Shown here piece by piece: positions 54,532-64,000 of a stretch of 64,000 bases of DNA (position 1 is the first letter of the stretch; each line of letters begins with the position of its first letter). The translations under genes were made by a program, and so were the position numbers. The stretch comes from Paenibacillus glacialis (GTDB taxonomy: Bacteria > Bacillota > Bacilli > Paenibacillales > Paenibacillaceae), in assembly GCF_001637205.1 (NCBI RefSeq), contig NZ_LVJH01000006.1, positions 124,001 through 188,000 on the forward strand, written 5' to 3'. The notes below the pieces were generated by a model, which saw only the letters and a list, made by a program, of their open reading frames with translations, made no database searches and was not told the DNA's origin.

Positions 54532-55926
54532 CTAATCTCGCTTAATTGCCGTCAGTGCATTGGTTCTGGAAGCACTTATCGCTGGATAAATCCCTGAGAA
54601 CACACCTGTCATTACAGCAAAAGCAATGCCAATAGGGATCGTCATTATCGGAATGTTAATAATAATACCATCACCTGGTACCGGACCAGCAGCTGTGCCT
54701 ATAAGCTTATTAATTCCAAATACAATGAGGTAAGAAATCAAGACACCCAACATCCCACCCATCATTCCGAGCAAGGCAGCTTCTGTAATGAACATATTAC
54801 GAATTTGCCCCATGTTAGCTCCTAACACCTTCATAATCCCAATCTGACGGCGACGTTGATGTGTCGACATGGTCATCGCAACGATGATAGATATAGAAGC
54901 AATGATTAGAATAAATACCCCTACCCCTAGCGCTACCTTTTTGACCATATTGAATTCGTCCGCTAGCTGCTCTAGTTGATATAAATTCGTACTCGTCGTT
55001 AACGTTAACTTCTGAATAAGTTTCTCTACCTGCACTATGTTGTCTGTGCTGTCCACCTTTACAATAGCCGAGTTATAGACACCCTCTTGCCCGACTGTTC
55101 CATTGGTCATACTCAGTTCTTCGACCAATTGATGTGCCGTTTCAAGCGACACATAGATGATCTTGTTATACGATTCCATCAGATCATCTGCACCTGAAGC
55201 CTTGTTAAGAATACCAATGACTCGAAGTGGCGCGCTTTGTAGAATCTTACTCGCTGGGTTAGAATAATCCTTGAATTGTTGTAGTTGGAATTGCTGTTGA
55301 TACATCTGCGAAGGCAGGACGCTTAAGCTGTCATATTGTTCTCTTAATTGGACATTGTAGGGGTCGTTCCTAAATCCTTCTAACATTTTCTGATTTGTCT
55401 CATCGTCGATCAACCCAAGTGTAGCTCCATAATTGAGAACTGCCATCCTGGGTAAATCAGATCCCCCACCTTGTAGAAAGGTCTTATCATATTTCGTTAA
55501 CAGACGTAGATCCGTGCCAATAACCTGAACATCGGCTATACGATTATCCATGGTGAGCATCTGGATATACCCTAGTTCCTGAAAAGGTGCAGCTGCGTTG
55601 ACATGTTTCAGTCCCTGTATAATGTCTAACTTCTGCCGAGTTAACTTTCCAGGATCCAACTTATCGCTGGCCTCAGGTGTAGCGCCTCCACCTCCACCTT
55701 CTCCTCCATGTGAAGGGATTCCTCCATTCGCCGTAACTGTAATCTCATCCATCTTAAAACTCTGATTCAATTGTTTCTCTGAATAACTCTTTGCGGACTC
55801 TCCAATACTTAAGGCAACAATGATTGCAGCACATCCGATAGAAATGCCAGCCATACAAAGGCCCGTAACTACCTTTCGCCGCTTAACCTGATCCCAAGCC
55901 AGACGTGAGATATCACTAATTCTCAA
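54532..55926 (-). CDS. MacB/YknZ-like ABC permease
   Basis: A 464-residue permease: one N-terminal helix (GLCMAGISIGCAAIIVAL), a large extracytoplasmic domain with a Gly-rich loop (GGEGGGGGATPE), and three C-terminal FtsX helices with RRRQIGIMKVLGAN. It overlaps the ATPase gene by 11 bases, and the adaptor gene follows 29 bases on. Forms a tripartite-type exporter. Confidence 0.9.
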   Translation of the reverse strand: MRISDISRLAWDQVKRRKVVTGLCMAGISIGCAAIIVALSIGESAKSYSEKQLNQSFKMDEITVTANGGIPSHGGEGGGGGATPEASDKLDPGKLTRQKLDIIQGLKHVNAAAPFQELGYIQMLTMDNRIADVQVIGTDLRLLTKYDKTFLQGGGSDLPRMAVLNYGATLGLIDDETNQKMLEGFRNDPYNVQLREQYDSLSVLPSQMYQQQFQLQQFKDYSNPASKILQSAPLRVIGILNKASGADDLMESYNKIIYVSLETAHQLVEELSMTNGTVGQEGVYNSAIVKVDSTDNIVQVEKLIQKLTLTTSTNLYQLEQLADEFNMVKKVALGVGVFILIIASISIIVAMTMSTHQRRRQIGIMKVLGANMGQIRNMFITEAALLGMMGGMLGVLISYLIVFGINKLIGTAAGPVPGDGIIINIPIMTIPIGIAFAVMTGVFSGIYPAISASRTNALTAIKRD

Positions 55927-56635
55927 TGCTTATCCCCCCTTTGGGTTCCATTCCTACCAAAGAGCCTTTTTCTGATACTAGATAACCATCGCGAAGTGCA
56001 AAAATCCTTTGCATTTGCTCTGCCACATCCGTTTCATGCGTCACAATAATAAAAGTTGTGTTCATTGTCTTGTTCAATTCAAGCAATATACCGATGATCT
56101 CTTCTTCTGTCTTCGAATCCAGATTTCCCGTTGGCTCATCGGCAAAAATAACGGACGGTTCTGTTATAAGTGATCTTGCGATACTAACACGCTGCTGCTG
56201 ACCACCAGACAGCTGTGATGGGAATAAGTCGGCTTTGTCCAGAATACCGACTTTTTCCAGTAATGATAGAGATTTCTGCTTGCGTATAGATGGAGAAACG
56301 GATTGAAACACAAGCGGAAGTTCTACATTTTCTCGAACAGTCAGACTCGTGATCAGTTCATAGGCTTGAAAGATGAAGCCAATATGTTTTCTGCGGAATT
56401 CAGAGAGCTTGTTCTCACTCATCTTCACGATACTGTGATCTGCAATGTAAATATCGCCTTCCATCGGCTTCATCAAGCCTGCCATCAGATTCAGTAGCGT
56501 TGACTTACCAGAGCCTGAGCTTCCGAGTAGTGCGACCATCTCCCCCGGGTTGACCGTAAAGTTGATATCATGAAGCACTGGCGTCGATTCACTACCATTT
56601 TTGAAAGAATGTGTTATATTCTCAACTCGCAACAT
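55916..56635 (-). CDS. ABC transporter ATPase (YknY-like)
   Basis: A 239-residue ATPase: Walker A GSSGSGKST, Q-loop FIFQAYELITSL, signature LSGGQQQRV, Walker [15 protein letters not shown]-loop IIVTHE. Powers the MacB-like permease. The secreted-protein gene ends 39 bases upstream, so all four genes likely share one transcript. Confidence 0.92.
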   Translation of the reverse strand: MLRVENITHSFKNGSESTPVLHDINFTVNPGEMVALLGSSGSGKSTLLNLMAGLMKPMEGDIYIADHSIVKMSENKLSEFRRKHIGFIFQAYELITSLTVRENVELPLVFQSVSPSIRKQKSLSLLEKVGILDKADLFPSQLSGGQQQRVSIARSLITEPSVIFADEPTGNLDSKTEEEIIGILLELNKTMNTTFIIVTHETDVAEQMQRIFALRDGYLVSEKGSLVGMEPKGGISIEN

Positions 56636-56674
56636 AAGAGCTGCTCCTTCTTGTACGATGATATTTATAAAGTC

Positions 56675-59233
56675 CTATTTCTCTATTTCTGGGAGCCTTT
56701 CATAGGTTAACGAATACTCCTGGCTTGCCAATTCTATGCGTTCACCTTGAATTTCGTCATATAACGTTAATCTGTAGTAGCCTCCGTACAGGTTCTTAAA
56801 TTGATCACTACTAAAGGACATCGTGATCCTATTTTGATTTCCTACCGTCAGATCTGTTCCAAGGACTAGAGCTTTTTCCTGTGACTGTCCGTATGAGTCC
56901 GTCATTTTGAGAATAAGTTTGTGGTTAAAGATGCCTGTGTCGTAGCTGCTATCCTTAAAGAGGTTATAGTTCATAACAATACTTATACTGTCACTACCTT
57001 CCTTAATCCTACCATCTGCGCTTTGGATGGATAAAGTATATGGGCTGAGCGTAACCTCCGACATATTCGCATAGGACGATTGCGGACTAAGCCGTAGAGA
57101 TCCAATGTTGACCACACCCGTGCTTTCTTGACCTGGTTCACTTAACTTATTCCCTGTAATCCCCGATCCCATATAGAACATCATATTTGAAGTGCTTACG
57201 GACTTGGGTATCTTCGTCCAGAAGGCAATTAATTGTTTGCCTCCAGGTGCGGCAGAAATATCCGATTGATTAGATATTGCTTCGTAGAATTGGCCATCTG
57301 CTGTTTGGTAATATGCTTGAAGACGTGCCATCTTGCTCTGTCTATTCTCCTCATTACTCATAAGCAACTCTGTATACACGATATTTGAGTTCGAACCAGC
57401 ATATACAATTGTCTTTTTCTCCTGCACTTTTGCGTTCTTGCCTTTTCCTGCAACCATAAAACTACCACCGCGCTCAATAGAATCTACATCGTTCACCGTA
57501 TTGTTCGAACTAAGTGAAAGAAATGAAACATTCTCTTCGTTCGCTACTGAATATAGATTGATTTGCATCTTATCGATATTCGATGTGTAAGGGATTTTAG
57601 TGAGTACATACATGTCGATGGTCTTCCCAGATGCCAGTGTTGCTACCTGTTTGTCCATAAATAGATCCGTTGAAGACGTCAAATCGTCTTCACCTATCTT
57701 CAATGCCCCCTTTAGGTTAGGCAGTGTTAAAGTCGTCGACTGTGTGTTTGTGATGCTTAACTTAGCAACAATGATATCGTCGTCTTTCCAAGGAAAACGT
57801 TGTAATGTATGAAGTTTATAAGAGAAAGTACCATATGCATTTGTGGTCGTGTAATCTGATCCTTGTTGTGTGTCGGGACGATGAGTGTATGGGATCGTAA
57901 AATATGCAACGGGTAACGTTAGCTTAGAACTCTTTCCTACTGATTCAGTTGTGGGATCTGCTGCTAACACATCTGCCTTAATTTCCTCAATCAATTCCAG
58001 ATGCACGGGCTTCTGATCAACATCAAGCGGCAGTTCTGCGGTGAACTGAAGGACCTTTTCTTCAAGTGGATTTAAGGATATTCCGTTTAAAGATTTAGCC
58101 TTAATCGGAAAGGCCTTCCCTTCTGAAGACTTGATGGCAAGTGCATAAGAGGGCATGGTTACTGCCTTGTTACCTGAGTTCTTCAAGTGGAGTTGAAAAG
58201 ACCATATCCCCTTATTATTTTCTGCATATACCGTTTCATTGCTCAACTTTGTTTCGATCGTATTGTTGTTAATTAAGATCTTTTTGACGATGCCTTTGCC
58301 CACAGTTAAATCAGGAATCGTAGCCTTTGGAAGACTAAATGAGGTCTTTGGAAGTTCTACTTTTAATGTCTTGTCCATTTGGATATATTGCAACTTCATG
58401 TTGGTGGTTTCCAAATAAGGGGGAATCTCGGTCAGATAGTAGATTACCTTCTTCTCCCCAGGCTGAATCTTGTAGGTTGCTTGCGAACTATCGAGCACCA
58501 TTTCAAACGAAGTACCTCCTACCGACAAAAGATATACCGTATAACCTGGATCTTCAAAAACCTTAGTTCCTCTGTTGGTTAGGCTTATACCCGCTTTGGC
58601 ATACGTTTTTCCGTTATATTGATAGAGTTTCAATGACTCGGTAAAGGCTGTAACGGGAACGTCATTCATCGTGGTATATAAACTCTTCCCGCTTGCAACA
58701 GTCGGGGTATACTGGGTCGGCACGTTAAAAGTACCCACTTGTTTCAAATACCCCTTTGTTTTGGCGTCCCACACGTACATTGGGATCTTCAACCCTATTA
58801 ATGAATTCGTTGTGCCAACGTTGACATAATACGTCACACGCGTAGTCCCTTTAGGAAGCACCTTTTTCTTGAGTGCATCTCCGGTAACAGGGTTCCCTGG
58901 AATGATCGTCCCTGTGGGAGTCATAACTCTTGAGAAATACTGGATCAAATTCAGATTGCGGTTGCTTCCATTAGAGTAGTTCAGCGTGTATGTTAGAATG
59001 TTGCCCCCGGCCTGTGGCCAGATATTTACCTCCTCTAGTGTAGCTTTAATATTGCTAGCTAGCTTAATAGAGTCCAAGCTGCTAGTTCGATTGGCCGTTG
59101 GAGATGCTAGATTTGAAGTCGTAGAATTGGTGACTCCGACTGAATTTGCGGCATTAACCTTGTAACCAGTCAACGGAGAAATGACAAGTACGCTTATTAA
59201 CACGGCATGATATGTACTCCTAAGCTTCTTCAT
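56675..59233 (-). CDS. Large secreted protein with repeated Ig-like modules
   Basis: An 852-residue exported protein: signal peptide ending about KVNAA (residue 29), no anchor motif seen. The rest looks like five or so beta-sandwich modules of about 120 residues, each with an alternating-strand stretch followed by a phrase such as (K)xxxxYYLTEIP, FTAELPLD, YVLTKIP or FWTKIP and a T/S-N-M/I-x-hydrophobic strand. No family recognised; CARDB-like folds are possible. It heads the operon encoding the MacB-like exporter, so it may bind the exporter's substrate or act outside the membrane with it. Confidence 0.75.
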   Translation of the reverse strand: MKKLRSTYHAVLISVLVISPLTGYKVNAANSVGVTNSTTSNLASPTANRTSSLDSIKLASNIKATLEEVNIWPQAGGNILTYTLNYSNGSNRNLNLIQYFSRVMTPTGTIIPGNPVTGDALKKKVLPKGTTRVTYYVNVGTTNSLIGLKIPMYVWDAKTKGYLKQVGTFNVPTQYTPTVASGKSLYTTMNDVPVTAFTESLKLYQYNGKTYAKAGISLTNRGTKVFEDPGYTVYLLSVGGTSFEMVLDSSQATYKIQPGEKKVIYYLTEIPPYLETTNMKLQYIQMDKTLKVELPKTSFSLPKATIPDLTVGKGIVKKILINNNTIETKLSNETVYAENNKGIWSFQLHLKNSGNKAVTMPSYALAIKSSEGKAFPIKAKSLNGISLNPLEEKVLQFTAELPLDVDQKPVHLELIEEIKADVLAADPTTESVGKSSKLTLPVAYFTIPYTHRPDTQQGSDYTTTNAYGTFSYKLHTLQRFPWKDDDIIVAKLSITNTQSTTLTLPNLKGALKIGEDDLTSSTDLFMDKQVATLASGKTIDMYVLTKIPYTSNIDKMQINLYSVANEENVSFLSLSSNNTVNDVDSIERGGSFMVAGKGKNAKVQEKKTIVYAGSNSNIVYTELLMSNEENRQSKMARLQAYYQTADGQFYEAISNQSDISAAPGGKQLIAFWTKIPKSVSTSNMMFYMGSGITGNKLSEPGQESTGVVNIGSLRLSPQSSYANMSEVTLSPYTLSIQSADGRIKEGSDSISIVMNYNLFKDSSYDTGIFNHKLILKMTDSYGQSQEKALVLGTDLTVGNQNRITMSFSSDQFKNLYGGYYRLTLYDEIQGERIELASQEYSLTYERLPEIEK

Positions 59234-59421
59234 TAATTTACCTCCAATATATATTACTATATAGATTAAACAATTAAAGTGGGTTATGCTCCCCCTTTGC
59301 CTTTAATGCTAATAAGATCAGTATAACTGCTAAAATGATTATCGTAATGACAAATTAGTCACTTAATGTTTCTATCTTTCGAATCCTTTAGTATATTATT
59401 GTATCCTTACATTAATATGAT

Positions 59422-59458
59422 AAAAGCAGCAAATCCAAATTTGGAATCTGCTGCTTTT
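59422..59458 (-). terminator. Terminator after the MFS gene
   Basis: Stem AAAAGCAGCA / TGCTGCTTTT with an inner CCAAATTTGG palindrome; T4 on the minus strand, 64 bases past the MFS stop. Confidence 0.7.
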
Positions 59459-59521
59459 CAACTAACCCTATATAATTGCCTATTTCTCCAACCTCAATAA
59501 TGAATTCTTATATATAAATTA

Positions 59522-60751
59522 TTAGGTATCCTTAACGTTTGATTGACCTATCAAGCGATCCCGTCCAGAGGCTACGCCAAATATCAACAGTAACACCGCC
59601 GTCAAGAACATAACAATCAGCGGAATCTTCCATCCGTTCGTTGCGTCATGAAGATATCCGAATAGCGTCGGTCCAATAGCTGCCAGCAGATAACCCATCG
59701 ATTGTGCCATGCCGGATAATTCGGCCGCGTCATGAGCATTTGAAGTACGAAGTCCGAATAACATCATCGCTAGACTGAATGCACAACCTGATCCAATACC
59801 TATTAATATTGCCCACAGAAGGGTTAGCGTATGATTGCCTGAGAGAAGCCCCCCGATTCCAATAAAGTAGAACACCGCTGCTAGGATCACAAGGATATTC
59901 TGATTCTTCATTCGACCTGCCAATATGGGTACGATAAAGGTGACTGGAAGTAACGCCATTTGCATGATGGACACTGTCCAGCCTGCCGAGTCTGAACTCA
60001 TCCCCTGACTTTTCAGAATATCTGGAAGCCATGAAATGACCACATAAAAGAGCATCGACTGCAGTCCCATAAAGATTGAAATATACCATGCGAGAGGTGA
60101 CTTCCATAAATTAGTACGATTCTGATTGATTGCTGAAGTGCTTGCTTGTTCTTGCTGCTTACGACTTATTTGTGGAATCCAGACGATAAGAGCTATCAAT
60201 GCTAATAGGATCCATATTCCCAATGCGCCTTTCCATCCCAAACCCACTTGGTTTGCCATCGGTTCGCTGATTCCAGACGCAATTGCACCACTGAAATTCA
60301 TTGAAACCGAATACACCCCAATCATTACACCAATTTTCAAAGGATAATTTGCTTTGATAAGGCTTGGCATCAGTACATTACAAATTGCGATCCCAAGACC
60401 CAGAATAACCGTTCCAATCAGTAATGTTATAATGCCTACAGAAGAACGTACTGCCATTCCTCCGATAAGAAGAAATAACGAGCCGAAAAGAACCATTGGT
60501 GTACCAAACCGACGAGCCAATTTAGGGACAAGAGGTGAAAGAAGCGCGAACGCTAATAACGGTAGCGTCGTAATCAATCCAGCTAAAGTATTCGATATTT
60601 GTAAGTCTTCTCGAATGGTTCCAATCAGCGGACCAACTGAAGTTAATGGGGCACGCATATTAGCCGCAATCAATATTATACCTAAGACAAGCAGCCAAAC
60701 TTTTGATGGGGATTTCGATATCGTGTCAGATCTAAGTTGTGATGATTTCAC
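59522..60751 (-). CDS. CynX/NimT-family MFS transporter
   Basis: A 409-residue 12-helix transporter. Helix 1 has VLGIILIAANMRAPLTSVGPL, the signature of the CynX/NimT (cyanate/2-nitroimidazole) group; further phrases LPLLAFALLSPLVPKLARRFG and ELSGMAQSMGYLLAAIGP. The start is GTG 60751, immediately after the GntR stop (TAA-GTG), so translation is coupled. Substrate unknown. Confidence 0.9.
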   Translation of the reverse strand: MKSSQLRSDTISKSPSKVWLLVLGIILIAANMRAPLTSVGPLIGTIREDLQISNTLAGLITTLPLLAFALLSPLVPKLARRFGTPMVLFGSLFLLIGGMAVRSSVGIITLLIGTVILGLGIAICNVLMPSLIKANYPLKIGVMIGVYSVSMNFSGAIASGISEPMANQVGLGWKGALGIWILLALIALIVWIPQISRKQQEQASTSAINQNRTNLWKSPLAWYISIFMGLQSMLFYVVISWLPDILKSQGMSSDSAGWTVSIMQMALLPVTFIVPILAGRMKNQNILVILAAVFYFIGIGGLLSGNHTLTLLWAILIGIGSGCAFSLAMMLFGLRTSNAHDAAELSGMAQSMGYLLAAIGPTLFGYLHDATNGWKIPLIVMFLTAVLLLIFGVASGRDRLIGQSNVKDT

Positions 60752-61438
60752 TTACATGTACTCCCTCTCTATATCTCTTTTTAATCGTTCAAAGAATTGC
60801 TGTACATTATTCACAGCTTCTTTTGTATCTTGCGCCGCAATAGCCTCTACCAGTTCAGAATGCTCATTTTGTGGAAGCTCCTCGGTGAATCGTTTTCTCA
60901 AGGACAAGCTTATGGATTCCTGAATGGAATCGGTAATGTGAGCATACAGTTCGATAAGCATTTGATTGCCAGTCGATTCAACAATCGTCTGATGCAATTT
61001 CAAATCTGCAACCACATATCGTTCTATATCTCGACTTGCTGTATATGAACTACATTCCTGCTGACACAACCGAATATTCACCAGGTCCTCTTCGGTTCGC
61101 CTTTCAGCGGATAACCGCGCCGCTTCCTGCTCAAGTGCATTCCTAACTTCCAACGTATCAAGTATGCTCGATTTCTGAATTCGCCGTTGAATAGCCTTAC
61201 CCAACGTACTTCCCGAGGAAACATATGTACCGTCCCCTTGCTTCGTCGTTAATACGCCTGCGTGGCAAAGTGCCCTTATTCCCTCACGCAACGTATTACG
61301 GCTAACGTTAAGTTCAACGACAAGTGTCGGTTCTGCGGGTATCTTTGTGCCTACCAACCATACACCCGATTCAATTAAGGATTCTATCTGTACAATTACT
61401 TGATCGACAAGATTAAGTCGTGTAGTCTTCGTTAACAT
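60752..61438 (-). CDS. GntR/FadR-family regulator
   Basis: A 228-residue regulator: N-terminal GntR winged helix (VGTKIPAEPTLVVELNVSRNTLREGIRAL) and C-terminal FCD domain (about 85-225; helical, with DLKLHQTIVESTGNQML containing the metal-site Asp and His). Directly upstream of and coupled to the MFS gene, which it probably regulates in response to the transported compound. Confidence 0.9.
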   Translation of the reverse strand: MLTKTTRLNLVDQVIVQIESLIESGVWLVGTKIPAEPTLVVELNVSRNTLREGIRALCHAGVLTTKQGDGTYVSSGSTLGKAIQRRIQKSSILDTLEVRNALEQEAARLSAERRTEEDLVNIRLCQQECSSYTASRDIERYVVADLKLHQTIVESTGNQMLIELYAHITDSIQESISLSLRKRFTEELPQNEHSELVEAIAAQDTKEAVNNVQQFFERLKRDIEREYM

Positions 61439-61580
61439 TCAACAAACCTCCAAACATAGGATGATTGGTTCTATGGTATCAAAATACCATAGAATTTTAC
61501 TTATGTACATCCTATTCGATCTACAATAGCTATTCCCTGACAATTAGAAGACGAAAGATAATTTCATGGAAATAAGAAAA

Positions 61581-61601
61581 AACCCTTGAAGGGCAAGGGT
61601 T
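61581..61601 (-). terminator. Rho-independent terminator
   Basis: Stem AACCCTTG / CAAGGGTT followed on the minus strand by six T, between the secreted-protein gene and the GntR gene. Confidence 0.8.
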
Positions 61602-61725
61602 CTGAGCATCTCATATAATTAAGAAATCGATTAGTATTGAAGGTAAAATTTGGTCCTTAAGTCCTCCGCATTCTTCCATATATTTATTCTCCGGAATTTC
61701 GAGTTATTTATTTGCATGTATAACC

Positions 61726-62331
61726 TTATCTTTTAAACTCGTTAATCGTGAACCTAGATGTTCCATCTTCTAAATAACTTATTCTAAAAATGTTATTGTC
61801 GGGTCCATACACAAATGAAATCGTTGCAGAATGTACCTTATTGTTGATATTGTAGAAAACATCGACGATCATACCTATTTTACGCTTAGTGAGATAAGTA
61901 TTCGTTAGATACAAATGGTCGTTTTCCATTACCTCTCGATCAACGTATTCGGTAAGACCTTTGGATGTCTTTATCGTATATTCTTTCTTAGTAATCGCAA
62001 TAATGGTCCCGAATACTTCTTCCTGCTTGATTTTATCGCCAATTTTTAGTGAAAATGGATCTTTTGAAAGTGCGTATAGATAACTTATTCCATATACCCA
62101 TGGTGCATCGCCACTTTCATTATGGATCTCTTTTTTCGAATATTTACTCAGGTATTTGCTGATATCTTCTTTGGACTTACCTATTTTCAAGTGTTTCTGA
62201 ACAGCATTCAATTCTGACAATATATTGTTATCTTTTATTAGGATATCCGCTGCTTCAGAATAATCTACCATACCAGTACTCGTGCTGATAATGAACAAAG
62301 ATACGATTAGAAATATCACTTTCTTTAACAT
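61726..62331 (-). CDS. Secreted protein of unknown function
   Basis: A 201-residue exported protein: signal peptide FLIVSLFIISTSTGMVDYSEA ends near residue 26. The next 45 residues resemble a small regulatory helix pair (LNAVQKHLKIGKSKEDISKYL); the rest is beta-rich. No known domain. The start at 62331 follows AAAGGGAGAG; a GTG three codons earlier overlaps the ribosome site. Confidence 0.65.
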   Translation of the reverse strand: MLKKVIFLIVSLFIISTSTGMVDYSEAADILIKDNNILSELNAVQKHLKIGKSKEDISKYLSKYSKKEIHNESGDAPWVYGISYLYALSKDPFSLKIGDKIKQEEVFGTIIAITKKEYTIKTSKGLTEYVDREVMENDHLYLTNTYLTKRKIGMIVDVFYNINNKVHSATISFVYGPDNNIFRISYLEDGTSRFTINEFKR

Positions 62332-62785
62332 GATGTTCACTCTCCCTTTACTATTGGTTTACGTGATAATTTACTTTTCATACAGACCATCCCATATACA
62401 AAAGAAAAAAAGTCCTTTAACAAATAAAGTTGTTTGTATTAAATTATCAATTACACTCTGTATATTTTTCCCCTCTCTTTATTTCAAGTAAAAAGTTCAA
62501 TATGAAATTATATATTTCTGTAATTTACCATAATTCACACTGCTATTACTAATGTAAACTTTGATAATTAATAGAAAAATTATTTTTTTCGCTGAAAAAT
62601 ATCTGCGTTATCTCTGACTAGCACCATCGTTTTCTATCGTACGGTTCGTATTTATGCTATACTCTTTCCACTTAAGTGGGATTGAAGTTTCAATCGTATA
62701 ACTCCCAGTGTAATTCTGATAACAAGGATAAATAAAGCTTATCTTACTTTACGGTTCACAATAACCATGATGGAGATGAATGAAA
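62332..62785. other. Divergent promoter region
   Basis: No gene. A+T-rich. An extended -10 (TGC-TATACT, 62656-62663) points right toward the gene at 62786, with a poor -35. Confidence 0.45.
62656..62663 (+). promoter_or_regulatory. Extended -10 promoter of the DUF5693-like gene
   Basis: TG-N-TATACT with weak -35, about 120 bases before the start. Confidence 0.4.
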
Positions 62786-64000
62786 ATGAGTAATTTGTAC
62801 AGTCAAATCAATCGAAGAATGTCGCGATGGTTATGGTGTCTAGTAATTGTAGGATTAGTAGCCTCTATTCCACTGGTATATCATCGTATGAATACAGAGA
62901 ACACTGCTAACAATGTAGAGTTTGTTTTTAATTATAAGAACCTTCTTCAAATTTCAGACTACAAACCCAATCCGAAAGATTTCGTCGATGAACAACTAAC
63001 ATTAATGAAGCAAGCAGGAATCACATCTATGGCAGTTAATGAAAGTACACTCAACATCTTAAAGCTAAGTCGTAGAATTGAATTATTCTCCTCACATGAA
63101 GCCACCACGTTAAAGCAGACTCAGATATCTCCTAATGAAAACTTTACTTACATATTATTTTCCGAACAAGAATCAGAGATTGAAATGAAAAACATGATCG
63201 AACAAAGCTTTAAACGATTAAACATCAACATCCATCCTTGGACTTATAACAATCAGAACGGTCTCATTGTCGAAATGCCTATAGCAGATGCTGCTCTAGT
63301 GCCAATGGACCTTGATCCGATCACGATGACCATGTTGAAGAATAAAGGCTTTCATATTGTAGCTTCATTATCTAACCATCGCCAACCCTTTTCATTGGAG
63401 TACATGGAAGATGTATTGAAGGACTTAGATCGATTTGCTGTAAAGTCAGTTATTATTGATGGAACGTCAGTCCCAGGATATTCGAAAGATGGACAAGTGG
63501 ATGACATTTCCTCGGTGGCTGATCTCTTTAATAAGCACAACTTGGGAGTAGCTTTCAAGGAGATGCAGAAAACTGACCCAATGGGGTATGACACCCTATC
63601 GACTCAACTAGATTATAATATTTTCCGTTTGCACAATTTCACCGAGAAAGATGCTAGCAAGCTTGTGGAGAACGTTACGCTGAAAGAACTAAACAATCGG
63701 ATTCAACGGTTCTCTGACCGTTTTGTATTGGCAGTCGAAGATCGTAATATACGTATGATTCTTTTGAACAGTATCCCATCTCAAAGCGAAGAATCAGGCA
63801 TGTATACAAACCCTCTTGAACATATATACGCTATTCTTGATGGCACCGATGGAGCTATACCAAGAATTCAAGACGCAGGATTCACGATCGACTCAGCACA
63901 TTCATTTTCACTTTCCAACATGAACATCAATTCGATTCTAAAAATAATTATTGTATTAGGTAGCATTTCTTTAATAGCAATCATGATGTCATACTTTGTC
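62786..64000 (+). CDS. DUF5693-like membrane protein, 3' end beyond window
   Basis: The open frame runs 405 codons to the window edge with no stop. The ATG follows GATGGAGATG. One N-terminal helix (WLWCLVIVGLVASIPLVY), then a large extracytoplasmic region with VEFVFNYKNLLQISDY and KQAGITSMAVNESTL, matching my memory of DUF5693 proteins of Paenibacillus; a further helix (IIIVLGSISLIAIMMSYFV) starts at the end. Those proteins often neighbour the csaB pyruvyltransferase gene, suggesting an envelope role. Confidence 0.75.
   Translation, partial: MSNLYSQINRRMSRWLWCLVIVGLVASIPLVYHRMNTENTANNVEFVFNYKNLLQISDYKPNPKDFVDEQLTLMKQAGITSMAVNESTLNILKLSRRIELFSSHEATTLKQTQISPNENFTYILFSEQESEIEMKNMIEQSFKRLNINIHPWTYNNQNGLIVEMPIADAALVPMDLDPITMTMLKNKGFHIVASLSNHRQPFSLEYMEDVLKDLDRFAVKSVIIDGTSVPGYSKDGQVDDISSVADLFNKHNLGVAFKEMQKTDPMGYDTLSTQLDYNIFRLHNFTEKDASKLVENVTLKELNNRIQRFSDRFVLAVEDRNIRMILLNSIPSQSEESGMYTNPLEHIYAILDGTDGAIPRIQDAGFTIDSAHSFSLSNMNINSILKIIIVLGSISLIAIMMSYFV

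Overview
The window looks like chromosomal DNA of a spore-forming, low-G+C Gram-positive bacterium, most likely Paenibacillus or a close relative. This is inferred from a SleB-type spore-cortex hydrolase with its peptidoglycan-binding domain, strong GGAGG ribosome sites with frequent GTG/TTG starts, lipoproteins with Gram-positive signal sequences, many GNAT and MerR/PadR/Rrf2 regulators, a DUF11 repeat protein, and a DUF5693-like membrane protein at the right edge. I saw no rRNA, tRNA, CRISPR array, integrase or intact transposase.

Layout. 0-5.2 kb: SleB, a methyltransferase/GNAT pair, a second GNAT flanked by decayed repeats, and a soluble PAS-chemoreceptor. 5.9-9.6 kb: a G+C-rich MFS exporter and serine hydrolase that look imported, with an Lrp regulator. 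9.6-13.1 kb: a UvrA-like ATPase divergent from a tandem-domain MerR regulator. 13-18.3 kb: GNAT, HAD phosphatase, LacI regulator, then a methyltransferase stump fused to a broken DUF11 gene. 18.4-26.2 kb: an envelope operon (RodA/FtsW, PAP2, LCP), a two-component system, a DUF896 protein, and an Rrf2-luciferase-like monooxygenase pair. 26.6-27 kb: a small secreted protein with a paralogue at 47.4-47.7 kb.

28-38 kb is the most interesting part. Two degenerate copies of one amidase gene, in direct orientation, bracket an A+T-rich island on the minus strand. In transcription order it encodes a short radical SAM/SPASM enzyme, a 51-residue Cys/Trp-rich peptide that standard gene calling would miss, a hairpin terminator, a second radical SAM/SPASM enzyme with a PqqD-like N-terminus, a leaderless subtilisin-like protease, an ABC exporter, a MacB/FtsX-type ABC pair and a lipoprotein. 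This reads as a complete RiPP pathway: precursor, two modifying enzymes, leader protease, export and probable self-immunity.

38.7-48 kb: PadR-SDR, two lipoproteins, an MDR reductase, an ArsR regulator, GpmA, a GNAT, a HemY-type oxidase and a two-helix ion channel. 48-59.3 kb: a BceRS-like two-component system with an ABC transporter whose permease carries one in-frame TGA, then a MacB-like tripartite exporter operon led by an 852-residue secreted protein made of repeated Ig-like modules. 59.5-64 kb: a GntR/CynX-type MFS pair, a secreted protein, and the 5' part of the DUF5693-like gene. Decayed genes (amidase twice, DUF11, permease, small remnants) are frequent, so much of the window is in flux.
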